NCBI GenBank assembly: GCA_900540535.1
Contig: UQGM01000024.1
Span: 1 to 39,448, forward strand
From: an uncultured Oscillospiraceae bacterium
Lineage (GTDB): Bacteria; Bacillota; Clostridia; Oscillospirales; Acutalibacteraceae
Reading direction: 5' to 3'
Length of the DNA: 39,448 bases
In this document: in pieces, positions 24,500 through 32,579 of the stretch
Layout: the number at the start of each line of letters is the position of its first letter
Position numbering within the stretch: the stretch's first letter is position 1
Translations under genes and position numbers: made by a program
The notes under the pieces: model-generated
Database searches by the model: none
What the model saw: only the letters and a program-made list of their open reading frames with translations
Told to the model about the DNA's origin: nothing

Positions 24500-25345
24500 T
24501 TATTTCTGATACGGTGTATTAAAAACATTAATATGACGTATCACATTCTCATATATTCCGTTTACCATTGCCGTACTAAGGTCAAAGTAATTGTGTTTGC
24601 CCTCGCCCTGCATATATTTTTCCGCACTATTTGCAAGGCTGTTAAAGCTGGCAGTTGCAATATTTACTTTGCGGACTCCCAGAGAAATTGCCCTCTGAAA
24701 ATCACGGTCACTTATTCCGCTTCCACCGTGAAGAACAAGAGGTATATTGACATTCTCATTTATCTTTTCCAGTACATCAAAAGCTAAAGTCGGCGCTACG
24801 GGATAATTTCCGTGAGCGTTACCGATTGCCACTGCCAAAGCATCTATGCCGGTTTCCTCAGCAAAGATTTTTGCATCGTCCGGATCAGTACAGCGTATTC
24901 CGTGGTCGCTGCTGCCATCCTCACTTCCGCCTACGAGCCCCAGCTCTGACTCAACGGTTGCACCATACTCCCTCGCCATCTCTACTACCTTTTTAGTCTT
25001 TGCTATGTTCTCTTCAAAGGGAAGTGTTGAAGCATCAAGCATTACAGACGTAAAACCAAGATCAAGGGCCTGCTGTACTGTTTCCAGAGTAAGACCGTGG
25101 TCAAGATGCACTGCAACATCTACTTTAGCATTTTCTGCTGCGCTTACCATCATAGGTCCCATAAGGTGCAAAGGCGAATTTTTAAGACGCACTTCGGCTA
25201 TCTGCAAAATTATGGGTGTGTCTGTTTCTTCAGCAGCTCTTATGGCACCCATAACCATTTCCATATTGCCTACACTGAAAGCTCCGCATCCGATATTTTT
25301 CTTTGCAGCACCCTCAAGGAGAGTTTTCATTTCTACCAGTGCCAT
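24500..25345 (-). CDS. iolJ: Class II aldolase, 6-phospho-5-dehydro-2-deoxy-D-gluconate aldolase
   Basis: 281 residues. Class II fructose-bisphosphate-aldolase fold: zinc ligands in VAVHLDHG (about 77-84), GNAHGNYP and LVLHGGSGISD, plus ESELGLVGGSED. Last gene of the inositol operon, so its substrate should be DKG-6-phosphate, split into dihydroxyacetone phosphate and malonate semialdehyde. On sequence alone fructose-bisphosphate, tagatose-bisphosphate and IolJ aldolases are hard to tell apart; context decides. It follows iolE after 63 bases that hold a small GC-rich hairpin. Confidence 0.85.
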   Translation of the reverse strand: MALVEMKTLLEGAAKKNIGCGAFSVGNMEMVMGAIRAAEETDTPIILQIAEVRLKNSPLHLMGPMMVSAAENAKVDVAVHLDHGLTLETVQQALDLGFTSVMLDASTLPFEENIAKTKKVVEMAREYGATVESELGLVGGSEDGSSDHGIRCTDPDDAKIFAEETGIDALAVAIGNAHGNYPVAPTLAFDVLEKINENVNIPLVLHGGSGISDRDFQRAISLGVRKVNIATASFNSLANSAEKYMQGEGKHNYFDLSTAMVNGIYENVIRHINVFNTPYQK

Positions 25346-25380
25346 GTTATCTCTTCCTTACTTTAAATATAAGTGCTCTG

Positions 25381-25399
25381 AGCCGCCTAAACGGCGGCT
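25381..25399. repeat. GC-rich intercistronic hairpin between iolE and iolJ
   Basis: AGCCGCC and GGCGGCT pair around TAAAC. On the transcribed (minus) strand no T-run follows, so it is more likely an mRNA stability or processing element than a terminator. Confidence 0.5.
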
Positions 25400-25408
25400 T
25401 TTACATTA

Positions 25409-26308
25409 TTAAAGTCCTGTCTTTTCAGCGATGAACTTTCTTGCACGCATTGCATATTCAAGAGGATTTGCCTTTGCGGGATCCTGTTCCGCTTCAACAA
25501 GCATGTATCCCTCATATCCTGCATCCTCAAGAACCTTGAAAATGGGATCAAAGTCTATGCATCCGTCGCCGGGGATTGTGAACGTACCGAGACGTACGCC
25601 GTCAAGGAAGCTGAGATTTTCTTTTTTTACCTTTTCAACCACTTCAGGACGGATATCCTTAAGGTGAACGTGCTTAATGCGGTTTACATACTTCTTGACC
25701 ATCTCAAGGGGATCTTCGCCGCAGTAAGCAAAATGTCCGGTATCAAAAAGAAGACTTACATATTCGGGATCTGTTCCCTCCATCATGCGCTCAACCTCAG
25801 CGGCAGTCTGAACAACTGTACCCATATGATGATGGAATGTAAGAGAAATTCCATACTCTTCCTTTGCGATTTTTCCGAGCTTATTCATACCATTGCAGAA
25901 TGTATCCCACTCATCATCGTTCATAACATACTTATGACCGAAAATAGGTGTGTTAAGCTCCCCCTGTACGCTGTGGCTCTGCTCAGATGCGCCGATAACC
26001 TTTGCTCCCATTGCCTTTAAGAACGCAAGCTGACTGCGAAACTCCTTCTCAACCTCTTCAAAGGGCTTTGTAATAAGGAAACATGAAAACCACTGATTGC
26101 AGATTTCCATTCCCCTGAGATCGAGAGCCTTTTTGAGAACCTCAGGATCTTTCGGATATTTATTGCCGACCTCTGAACCAGTAAAGCCTGCAAGAGCCAT
26201 TTCGCTTACGCACTGCTCAAAGGTGTTCTCCTTGCCGAGATCGGGCATATCGTCGTTTGTCCAGGCGATAGGAGCTATTCCGAGCTTTACTTTGCTTTTA
26301 TCAAACAT
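25409..26308 (-). CDS. iolE: myo-Inosose-2 dehydratase
   Basis: 299 residues of the sugar isomerase/AP-endonuclease TIM-barrel family. IolE removes water from scyllo-inosose to give the trihydroxycyclohexane-dione. Opening LGIAPIAWTNDDMPDLG is diagnostic for IolE; LTFHHHMGTVVQT, LLFDTGHFAYCGEDP, KHVHLKDIRPEV and EAEQDPAKANP supply the metal-site residues. Placed between iolG and iolJ. Confidence 0.95.
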   Translation of the reverse strand: MFDKSKVKLGIAPIAWTNDDMPDLGKENTFEQCVSEMALAGFTGSEVGNKYPKDPEVLKKALDLRGMEICNQWFSCFLITKPFEEVEKEFRSQLAFLKAMGAKVIGASEQSHSVQGELNTPIFGHKYVMNDDEWDTFCNGMNKLGKIAKEEYGISLTFHHHMGTVVQTAAEVERMMEGTDPEYVSLLFDTGHFAYCGEDPLEMVKKYVNRIKHVHLKDIRPEVVEKVKKENLSFLDGVRLGTFTIPGDGCIDFDPIFKVLEDAGYEGYMLVEAEQDPAKANPLEYAMRARKFIAEKTGL

Positions 26309-26334
26309 ACTTTATTCCCCTTTCGGTAAGGTAA

Positions 26335-27345
26335 TTACATGATTTCAGAAATCTTTACGGGACGATGCTCTTCATATGACTTCTTAGCTGCAAGACCCAT
26401 AAGTACGGGTTTAAGTCCGTCATATACGTTGAGAGGAGCTTCCTTATCGTTTACAATTGCATCAATAAACATTGAAACCTCTTTTCCGTAAGCGTCCATA
26501 TAACGCTCAAGGAAGAAGAAGAGAGGTTTCTCAGCTGTTACGCCGTCAGCATTGCTGAGAACTGCCTTTGACTGACTGTCGTTTTCGCAGGCAACCATTC
26601 CCTCAGATCCAAATACTTCTGCACGCTGATCATAGCCGTATGCTGATCTTCTGCTGTTATCGATAACAACAATTGCGCCGTTTTCCATTTTCATCGTAAT
26701 GACTGCTGTATCAACATCCCCTGCCTCACCGATTGCGGGATCAACAAGGTTTGCACCCTGTACATAAACTTCCTCAGCGTCACAGCCTGCAAGGAAACGA
26801 GCCATATCAAAATCATGTATTGTCATATCAAGGAACATTCCGCCGGAAACCTTTACATAGTCAATTGAAGGTGGCTCAGGGTCACGGGATGTAATCTTTA
26901 TTATCTCTGGCTTACCGATTTTACCCTCTGCAACTGCACGCTGGACAGCTTCATAGTTGTGGTCAAAGCGACGGTTAAAGCCAACCTGATACTTAAGGTT
27001 TGTGCCCTCAAGCGCTTCTATAACCTGCTGGATTTTTTCGATATCGTGGTCAATGGGCTTTTCACAGAAAACGTGCTTACCGGCTTTTATTGCCTCAACG
27101 GAAATAGGTGAATGGGTATCTGTTGAAGAACAGATAAGTACAGCGGCGATTTCCTGGTCTGCAAGGATTTCCTTGTAATCCTTTGTCACAACCTCAACGC
27201 CCATAGCCTTTGCCCATGCTGCCGTTTCATCGTTCATAAAGGGATCTGCAACTGATTTTACAACTGCATCCTTAACTCTGGTAGCGATACTTGTAATATG
27301 TACCTTACCGATACGGCCTGCGCCGATGATTCCTACTTTTATCAT
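26335..27345 (-). CDS. iolG: Inositol 2-dehydrogenase, Gfo/Idh/MocA family
   Basis: 336 residues. NAD-binding GIIGAGRIGKVHI at the N-terminus, CEKPIDHD at about 94 with the catalytic Lys, and GGMFLDMTIHDFDMARFL with the Asp and His of inositol dehydrogenases. It oxidises myo-inositol to scyllo-inosose with NAD+, the first step. Lies 29 bases after the iron alcohol dehydrogenase gene and 26 before iolE. Confidence 0.93.
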   Translation of the reverse strand: MIKVGIIGAGRIGKVHITSIATRVKDAVVKSVADPFMNDETAAWAKAMGVEVVTKDYKEILADQEIAAVLICSSTDTHSPISVEAIKAGKHVFCEKPIDHDIEKIQQVIEALEGTNLKYQVGFNRRFDHNYEAVQRAVAEGKIGKPEIIKITSRDPEPPSIDYVKVSGGMFLDMTIHDFDMARFLAGCDAEEVYVQGANLVDPAIGEAGDVDTAVITMKMENGAIVVIDNSRRSAYGYDQRAEVFGSEGMVACENDSQSKAVLSNADGVTAEKPLFFFLERYMDAYGKEVSMFIDAIVNDKEAPLNVYDGLKPVLMGLAAKKSYEEHRPVKISEIM

Positions 27346-27374
27346 TTTTCATTCTCCTTTATATCATGGTTTAA

Positions 27375-28526
27375 TCACCAAAGGTTTCTGTAAATCTGCT
27401 TTACATCCTCTTCGCTTACATCCCGCTTTGTGTTTTGAGGACTTCCGCTTGCCATTGCATCAAAGGACATTTTATCTATGACACTGAAGAATTTTTCACG
27501 GTCTATTCCGTACTCTTCGAGTGTTGGAGTTTCAAGTACCTTTGTTATATTCTCGATTTCTTTGAGGAACTTTTCTGCGGCTGCTTCGTCGCTGTCCTCT
27601 GCCTTTGCGGCTCCGATTGCTCTGCCAAGATCTGCAAAGCGGTCATATGCGCCGGGAAGAGCGAATTTGAGGCACTCTTTCATAAGCATTGCATTTGAAA
27701 GGCCGTGTGCTACATGGAAAAGAGCTCCTATGGGACGGCTCATACCGTGGATAACTGTTACTGATGCGTTATTGAAAGCAATACCTGCTTCCAGAGCGGC
27801 AACAGACATTTCGACTCTTGCTTCTTCGTTTTTACCGTCTTTAAAAGCAACGGGAAGGAATTTAAAAATACGCTTAACAGCTGAAACCGCAAAAGTATCA
27901 GAAAGAGTCTGAGCTTTACGGGATGTGTAAGCCTCAACTGCATGGCAAAGGGCGTCAAGGCCTGTTGCAGCTGTGATTTTAGGCGGTGCGGTCATTGTAA
28001 ACTGCGGGTCGATAATTGCCAGCGTAGGCATGAGCACAGCGCCTTTTAAGAGCATTTTTATATCCTTTTTTGTATCTGTAATAATTGTAAACTGGGTAGC
28101 CTCAGATCCTGTACCGGCAGTTGTGGGAATTGCAACCATGGGCGGTACGGGTACATCGATAACCTTTCCCATATAATCGGAAATACTTCCGCCGTTTTCT
28201 ATAAGGGAAGCTATTGCCTTCATGGAATCAATGGGGCTGCCACCGCCTAAAGCTACAATGAAATCACAGCCGTTTTCCTTATATACCTTTACTCCGCCGT
28301 CAATCATAACATCGGTAGGCTCACCTGTTATATCGGAATAGATAACATAATCTACTCCCTCATTTTTAAGGGCAGCTTCAACCTTTGCACAGTTGCCAAG
28401 GTCTATCATAACTTTATCTGTTACAATAAGAGCTTTTTTACCAAAGGCTTTAAGAGCTGATTCAGCTGCCTCCAAAGCTCCTGAACCGGAAATTATTTTT
28501 CCCGGGACAATAAATTCTCTCGCCAT
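27375..28526 (-). CDS. Iron-containing alcohol dehydrogenase inside the iol operon
   Basis: 383 residues. Group III iron-dependent alcohol dehydrogenase: nucleotide motif GGGSPIDSMKAIA at about 95, TTAGTGSEAT, and iron ligands in GLDALCHAVEAY and the pair of His in VIHGMSRPIGALFHVAHGLSN. It is tightly packed between iolB and iolG (gaps 18 and 29 bases), so it belongs to the pathway, yet it is not a classical iol enzyme. No iolA is present in the window. The simplest inference is that it reduces the malonate semialdehyde released by IolJ to 3-hydroxypropionate, reoxidising the NADH made by IolG. Other aldehydes are possible. Confidence 0.85.
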   Translation of the reverse strand: MAREFIVPGKIISGSGALEAAESALKAFGKKALIVTDKVMIDLGNCAKVEAALKNEGVDYVIYSDITGEPTDVMIDGGVKVYKENGCDFIVALGGGSPIDSMKAIASLIENGGSISDYMGKVIDVPVPPMVAIPTTAGTGSEATQFTIITDTKKDIKMLLKGAVLMPTLAIIDPQFTMTAPPKITAATGLDALCHAVEAYTSRKAQTLSDTFAVSAVKRIFKFLPVAFKDGKNEEARVEMSVAALEAGIAFNNASVTVIHGMSRPIGALFHVAHGLSNAMLMKECLKFALPGAYDRFADLGRAIGAAKAEDSDEAAAEKFLKEIENITKVLETPTLEEYGIDREKFFSVIDKMSFDAMASGSPQNTKRDVSEEDVKQIYRNLW

Positions 28527-28544
28527 TTTATGTTCTCCTGTCTA

Positions 28545-29333
28545 TCAGTCAAATTTAGCTTCATGAAGCCATGTATATCGTTCATCTTCGCAGCGGTCAG
28601 TCTGAAGCCACGGATTGCCGTCAAGGTGACGGATCATCCAGCAGGTGTACATCTGATAACCAGGTGCAACAGCCTGAGGATGAAGCTCTCCGCCGGGGAT
28701 CGCCGAAAAGCTGCCGTCAGTGCTTTTAAAAACCTGATCACCTACAAAACTTGCTCCGAATCCCTCAGGATGGTCAAACTTGAAATAGTAGGTTTCCGGC
28801 TGGGGATGACGGTGAGGAAGATATCCCGACCAGTTGCCTCTGTCGTTGAGGACTTCGCCTAAAACCATATTGGAATAAGGCGCTATGTCGTGGTCGAAAA
28901 TTGTATTTACACGACGCTTTGCAACATTTCCGAATTTTCCTTTGCAGGAATAGCCCCATGGAGCATCCTCTGGAGAGTAAATTCTGCTTTCAAATTCTTT
29001 TTCATTCTTAGTGCACTGAACGAGGATTTCAGCATCGCTTTCAGCTTCCACTGTAACCTCTTTGCCGGTGCAGACATGTACGCACCAGGGTCCCTCAGTA
29101 AAGACATCCTTACGGCTTACTGTCTGAGAGTTATCCTCCCATTTATATGTGATTTTTCCTGATAAAAGCAGTACGGCTACCTCTTCACCCTCACGGCCGA
29201 AGCTGCGTTTCTCCCCTGTTTTCATACGATAGATACGAATGTCCATCATCATATCTTTATATTCATTGTCATAGGTTGTCAGAATCTGTTCGCCGTTTGC
29301 ATCAAATTCCGGATAACCGAATACTTTACCCAT
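28545..29333 (-). CDS. iolB: 5-Deoxy-glucuronate isomerase
   Basis: 262 residues, double cupin (KduI/IolB family). The metal-binding pattern appears in SGYLPHRHPQPETYYFKF, followed by the late His in IPGGELHPQAVAPGYQMY. It isomerises 5-deoxy-glucuronate to 5-dehydro-2-deoxy-gluconate (DKG). Lies 15 bases after iolD. Confidence 0.95.
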   Translation of the reverse strand: MGKVFGYPEFDANGEQILTTYDNEYKDMMMDIRIYRMKTGEKRSFGREGEEVAVLLLSGKITYKWEDNSQTVSRKDVFTEGPWCVHVCTGKEVTVEAESDAEILVQCTKNEKEFESRIYSPEDAPWGYSCKGKFGNVAKRRVNTIFDHDIAPYSNMVLGEVLNDRGNWSGYLPHRHPQPETYYFKFDHPEGFGASFVGDQVFKSTDGSFSAIPGGELHPQAVAPGYQMYTCWMIRHLDGNPWLQTDRCEDERYTWLHEAKFD

Positions 29334-29348
29334 TTCAATTACTCCTTA

Positions 29349-31280
29349 TTAATACTGTCTTGATTCTCTGCGGCCTGTCATGACATCTTCGCAGGCTTCA
29401 CGGACGCTCTCTTTAACAGAGGTTGTTGCGATACCTACATTCCACCAGGACTCATAGCCGTCGGTCATGGTTTTGGGAAGCACCTTAAGGTCAAAAAGAC
29501 AGGCTATATTTTGCTTTTTTGCATCCTCAAGAGCTGCAACAAGCTCAGGGATAGTCTTGCAGGTATAGGTTTTAAGTCCGTAGCCCTCACCGATTTTTGC
29601 ATAGTCAACAGGAATAAGATCACCTGTGGGCTTCTTGCCGTCGGTGTAACGGAACTCCGTTGCAAGGCTTCCGATACCGTTATTCATTTCAAGGTTATTG
29701 ATACAGCCGAAACCGCAGTTATCAAAAATAAGAATATTGACCTTTTTGCGCTCCTGCATAATGGTCATGATTTCGCTGTGAAGCATCTGGAAGCTTGAAT
29801 CGCCTACTACACAGTAAACTTCGCTTTCCGGCTCGGCAAACTTAACGCCCAATGTTGCGGCGATTTCATATCCCATGCAGGAATATCCATACTCAGCGTG
29901 ATATCCGCCACGTTTATCTGTACGCCACATACGCTGCATACAGCTGGGAAGTGAACCTCCGGCAGTGATAATTACGGCATCCTTATCGATTGTATTATTG
30001 ATAGCTGCAAGAGCGGCTGTCTGAGTAATTTTTCCGTCTGTAAGTTTTACAAATTCCGGAATTGTTCTCGGATCACGTGCCTTTACAATAGGTTCAAAGT
30101 CCTCGCCTGTATATTCGATATTTGCAAGACGATCCCACTCTTCATCCCAAGCCTTTTTAGCTGCTTCGATTTCTCCGCTGTATGAGGAAACATATTTTCT
30201 CTCACGAAGCTTTTCTGCAAGAGCTTCGAGAGTGACCTTTGCATCACCAACAGCCTTTACGGCATCCATTTTATATGCATGGTAACGGTTATTGTTTATA
30301 GTGAGGAACTTAACGTTTTCATTCTGGAAAAGATGCTTTGAGCTTGTGGTAAAATCCGAAAGACGTGAACCAACAGCAAGCACAACGTCAGCATCCTTTG
30401 CGATTACGTTTGAAGCAAGTGTACCTGTAACTCCGATACCGCCAAGGCAATAGGGATGGCTCGATTTACATGCGCTCTTACCTGCCTGGCTTTCACCAAA
30501 GGGAATATGGAACTCCTCACAGAAGTTTTCAACTGTCTCCCCTGCCTCAGAATACTTAACGCCGCCGCCTACTATGATAAGTGGTTTTTTAGCCTGAGAA
30601 AGTACCTCTGCCAAATCCTCAAGCTCCTCATCCACTGCAACGGGTCGGGTAATGCGGTGTACACGCTTTTTGAAGAAATATTCGGGATAGTCATAAGATT
30701 CACCTTCAACGTCCTGAGGAAGAGCTATACAGCAGGCTCCTGTCTCGGCAGGATCTGTCAAAACTCTCATTGCGTTAATAAGGGCGGTCATAACCTGCTC
30801 GGGACGGCAGACACGATCCCAGTATTTACAAACGGGTTTAAATGCATCATTTGTAGTTGTAGCAAGACTGTTACTCTGCTCAAGCTGCTGAAGCACCGGG
30901 TCGGGCTGACGTGAAGCAAAAGTATCCGAAGGGAAAACCAAAAGCGGAATATTATTTACCGTTGCCGTTGCACAGGCAGTAACCATATTTGCAGCGCCGG
31001 GGCCTATCGAAGAGGCACAGGCGATAATGCTCTTACGGTTATTCTGCTTTGCAAAAGCGATTGCAGAGTGACACATTCCTTGCTCGTTTCTGCCCTGCAT
31101 TACACGAAGCTCACCGGGATTTGTATCGAGCGCTTCACCAAGTCCTACGGCGATGCCGTGACCGAAAATAGTGAAGAATCCCTCTACAAATTTTGTCTCC
31201 ACTCCATCCATTGAAACGTACTGATTATCGAGAAATCTGACAATTGCCTGAGCTGTGGTTAAACGAATTGTATCAGCCAT
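29349..31280 (-). CDS. iolD: 3D-(3,5/4)-trihydroxycyclohexane-1,2-dione hydrolase
   Basis: 643 residues, the usual length of IolD, a thiamine-diphosphate enzyme that opens the inositol-derived ring. N-terminal domain with GHGIAVGLGEAL (the catalytic Glu region). The central domain holds PLIIVGGGVKYS. The C-terminal ThDP/Mg motif starts VVGDSSFQMLHSE and ends FDNCGFGCINN. MADTIRLTTAQAIVRFLDNQ is the normal family start. Second gene of the operon. Confidence 0.96.
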   Translation of the reverse strand: MADTIRLTTAQAIVRFLDNQYVSMDGVETKFVEGFFTIFGHGIAVGLGEALDTNPGELRVMQGRNEQGMCHSAIAFAKQNNRKSIIACASSIGPGAANMVTACATATVNNIPLLVFPSDTFASRQPDPVLQQLEQSNSLATTTNDAFKPVCKYWDRVCRPEQVMTALINAMRVLTDPAETGACCIALPQDVEGESYDYPEYFFKKRVHRITRPVAVDEELEDLAEVLSQAKKPLIIVGGGVKYSEAGETVENFCEEFHIPFGESQAGKSACKSSHPYCLGGIGVTGTLASNVIAKDADVVLAVGSRLSDFTTSSKHLFQNENVKFLTINNNRYHAYKMDAVKAVGDAKVTLEALAEKLRERKYVSSYSGEIEAAKKAWDEEWDRLANIEYTGEDFEPIVKARDPRTIPEFVKLTDGKITQTAALAAINNTIDKDAVIITAGGSLPSCMQRMWRTDKRGGYHAEYGYSCMGYEIAATLGVKFAEPESEVYCVVGDSSFQMLHSEIMTIMQERKKVNILIFDNCGFGCINNLEMNNGIGSLATEFRYTDGKKPTGDLIPVDYAKIGEGYGLKTYTCKTIPELVAALEDAKKQNIACLFDLKVLPKTMTDGYESWWNVGIATTSVKESVREACEDVMTGRRESRQY

Positions 31281-31295
31281 ATCTATCTCTCCTAA

Positions 31296-32330
31296 TTAAA
31301 CACGGGCGATCATTTCGCCGTACTTCTCTTTTTCTTCTTTAATGAATGCACGGACTTCATCGGGTCCGGGAAGTGAATCTGAGCAGTTGTTGCTTCTTAC
31401 CATCATGGAAGCTTCTGCTGAACCGAATTCAAGACAGTCCATAATCTCCCAGCCGCTGTAAAGGCCATAAAGGAAACCTGAACCGTATCCGTCTCCGCCA
31501 CCAAAGCCTTTTCTTGCCTCAACCGGGAATGGCTTAATTGAAAATTTCTGTCCGTCACAGGTGTAAGCGGTTGAACCCTTCATACCGTGCTTGATAACAA
31601 CGATTTTTGCATGATAGCTCTGCCAGAGAGCTGCTGATTCCTCATCGGTCATGCCCGGTTTAATAAGCTTTTCAGTAAGATTGAATTCCTCACGGGAACC
31701 CATGATAATATCGGCTTCCTTAGCAACAGCAGAATAGTAAATGGAAATAGTATCATCGTTTTCCCAGTTATATGCACGGTAGTCGATATCGAAAATAATG
31801 CGTGTATTATTGCGCTTTGCAAGGAGAACTGCTTTCATTGCAGCTTCACGGGAAGGACTCTGTGCAAGAGCAGTACCTGAAATAAGAATTGCCTTTGCGC
31901 TCTTTATGTAATCCTCGTCGATATCGTCAACATGGAGCTGAAGGTCAGCGATGCAGTTACGGTACATAAGAATGCTGCTTTCAGAGGGCGAAAGCATTTC
32001 GGTAAAGGTAAGTCCAAGCTTTTCTCCGTTTTTGCACTTTGTAATGTGTGATGTGTCAACGCCGATGTTGTTAAAATAATCCACAACATACTCGCCGAAC
32101 TGATCATCGGAAACCTTACCGATGAATCCGGCTTTAAGTCCGTGACGGGTAACGCCTACTGTAATATTTGCAGGTGAACCGCCTAAAAACATTTCAAACA
32201 TATGAACCTTTTTTAAAGGTTTAAAATCTTCTTTAACCTGATCGTTATATGCCGGGTTAAAGTCAATTGCCACACGACCCAGAAGCACCAGGTCAAGGGG
32301 TCTGCTTTCATCAAATTCAATGTACTTCAT
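31296..32330 (-). CDS. iolC: 5-Dehydro-2-deoxygluconokinase
   Basis: 344 residues from ATG 32330, preceded by CAGGAGGA. The frame stays open 41 codons further, but that part covers the promoter and leader and is not coding. PfkB-type kinase: LVLLGRVAIDFNP at the start, LGGSPANITVGVTRHG, and the C-terminal KGFGGGDGYGSGFLYG, where the catalytic Asp is kept but the usual GAGD reads GGGD. It phosphorylates DKG to DKG-6-phosphate. First gene of the iol operon. Confidence 0.94.
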   Translation of the reverse strand: MKYIEFDESRPLDLVLLGRVAIDFNPAYNDQVKEDFKPLKKVHMFEMFLGGSPANITVGVTRHGLKAGFIGKVSDDQFGEYVVDYFNNIGVDTSHITKCKNGEKLGLTFTEMLSPSESSILMYRNCIADLQLHVDDIDEDYIKSAKAILISGTALAQSPSREAAMKAVLLAKRNNTRIIFDIDYRAYNWENDDTISIYYSAVAKEADIIMGSREEFNLTEKLIKPGMTDEESAALWQSYHAKIVVIKHGMKGSTAYTCDGQKFSIKPFPVEARKGFGGGDGYGSGFLYGLYSGWEIMDCLEFGSAEASMMVRSNNCSDSLPGPDEVRAFIKEEKEKYGEMIARV

Positions 32331-32356
32331 CTGAATATTCCTCCTGTATGGTTTTG

Positions 32357-32379
32357 CGTGCTTTTTAAAATTGCGTGCT
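32357..32379. repeat. Tandem GCGTGC boxes in the iolC leader
   Basis: TTGCGTGCTTTTT occurs at 32355-32367 and 32372-32384, 17 bases apart, just downstream of the predicted start of iol transcription. Three more GCGTGC/GCACGC copies lie upstream of the promoter. Confidence 0.55.
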
Positions 32380-32403
32380 TTTTGTATATATTTTTCCATG
32401 TAG

Positions 32404-32432
32404 AGAATAACATATTTGAATTTAAGCCGCAA
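32404..32432 (-). promoter_or_regulatory. iol operon promoter
   Basis: On the minus strand TTGCGG (32427-32432), 17-base spacer, TATTCT (32404-32409) with an extended TGT just before the -10. Transcription would start near 32397, about 65 bases ahead of iolC. Confidence 0.6.
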
Positions 32433-32502
32433 GAGCTTTTTGTGCTTCCGCAAAACTTCTATGTTTCAGACAAAGCAAAAGGTTTTTTTATGTGATTTTT
32501 AC

Positions 32503-32548
32503 AAACGATTTTTAGCGTGCTTTTTGCGTGCTGTGAATTGGCACGCAA
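32503..32548. promoter_or_regulatory. Upstream operator cluster of the iol operon
   Basis: Contains AAACGATTTT (32503-32512), also found at the start of transcription of the LacI gene. Also contains GCGTGC at 32515 and 32526 and an inverted copy at 32541; TTGCGTGC and GCACGCAA (32524-32548) form a perfect inverted repeat around nine bases. Binding by the LacI regulator is inferred. Confidence 0.5.
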
Positions 32549-32550
32549 GC

Positions 32551-32577
32551 GAAAAGCGATGTGCTTTTGCACACCGC
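32551..32577 (-). terminator. Terminator of the LacI regulator gene
   Basis: On the minus strand GCGGTGTGC, AAAA loop, GCACATCGC, then four T. Stem with one G-T wobble; short T-run. Confidence 0.6.
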
Positions 32578-32579
32578 CT

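Noticed and set aside
24846..25412. 188-codon plus-strand frame opposite iolJ
   Set aside because: Ser/Pro-rich shadow of the aldolase gene with no ribosome site.
32331..32453. 41-codon N-terminal extension of IolC
   Set aside because: It spans the promoter and operator boxes, while an ideal ribosome site precedes the internal ATG and the PfkB fold begins there.
32353..32548. CRISPR-like array suggested by repeated TTGCGTGCTTTTT
   Set aside because: Copies are short, unevenly spaced and in both orientations around a promoter; no cas genes are present. Operator boxes fit better.
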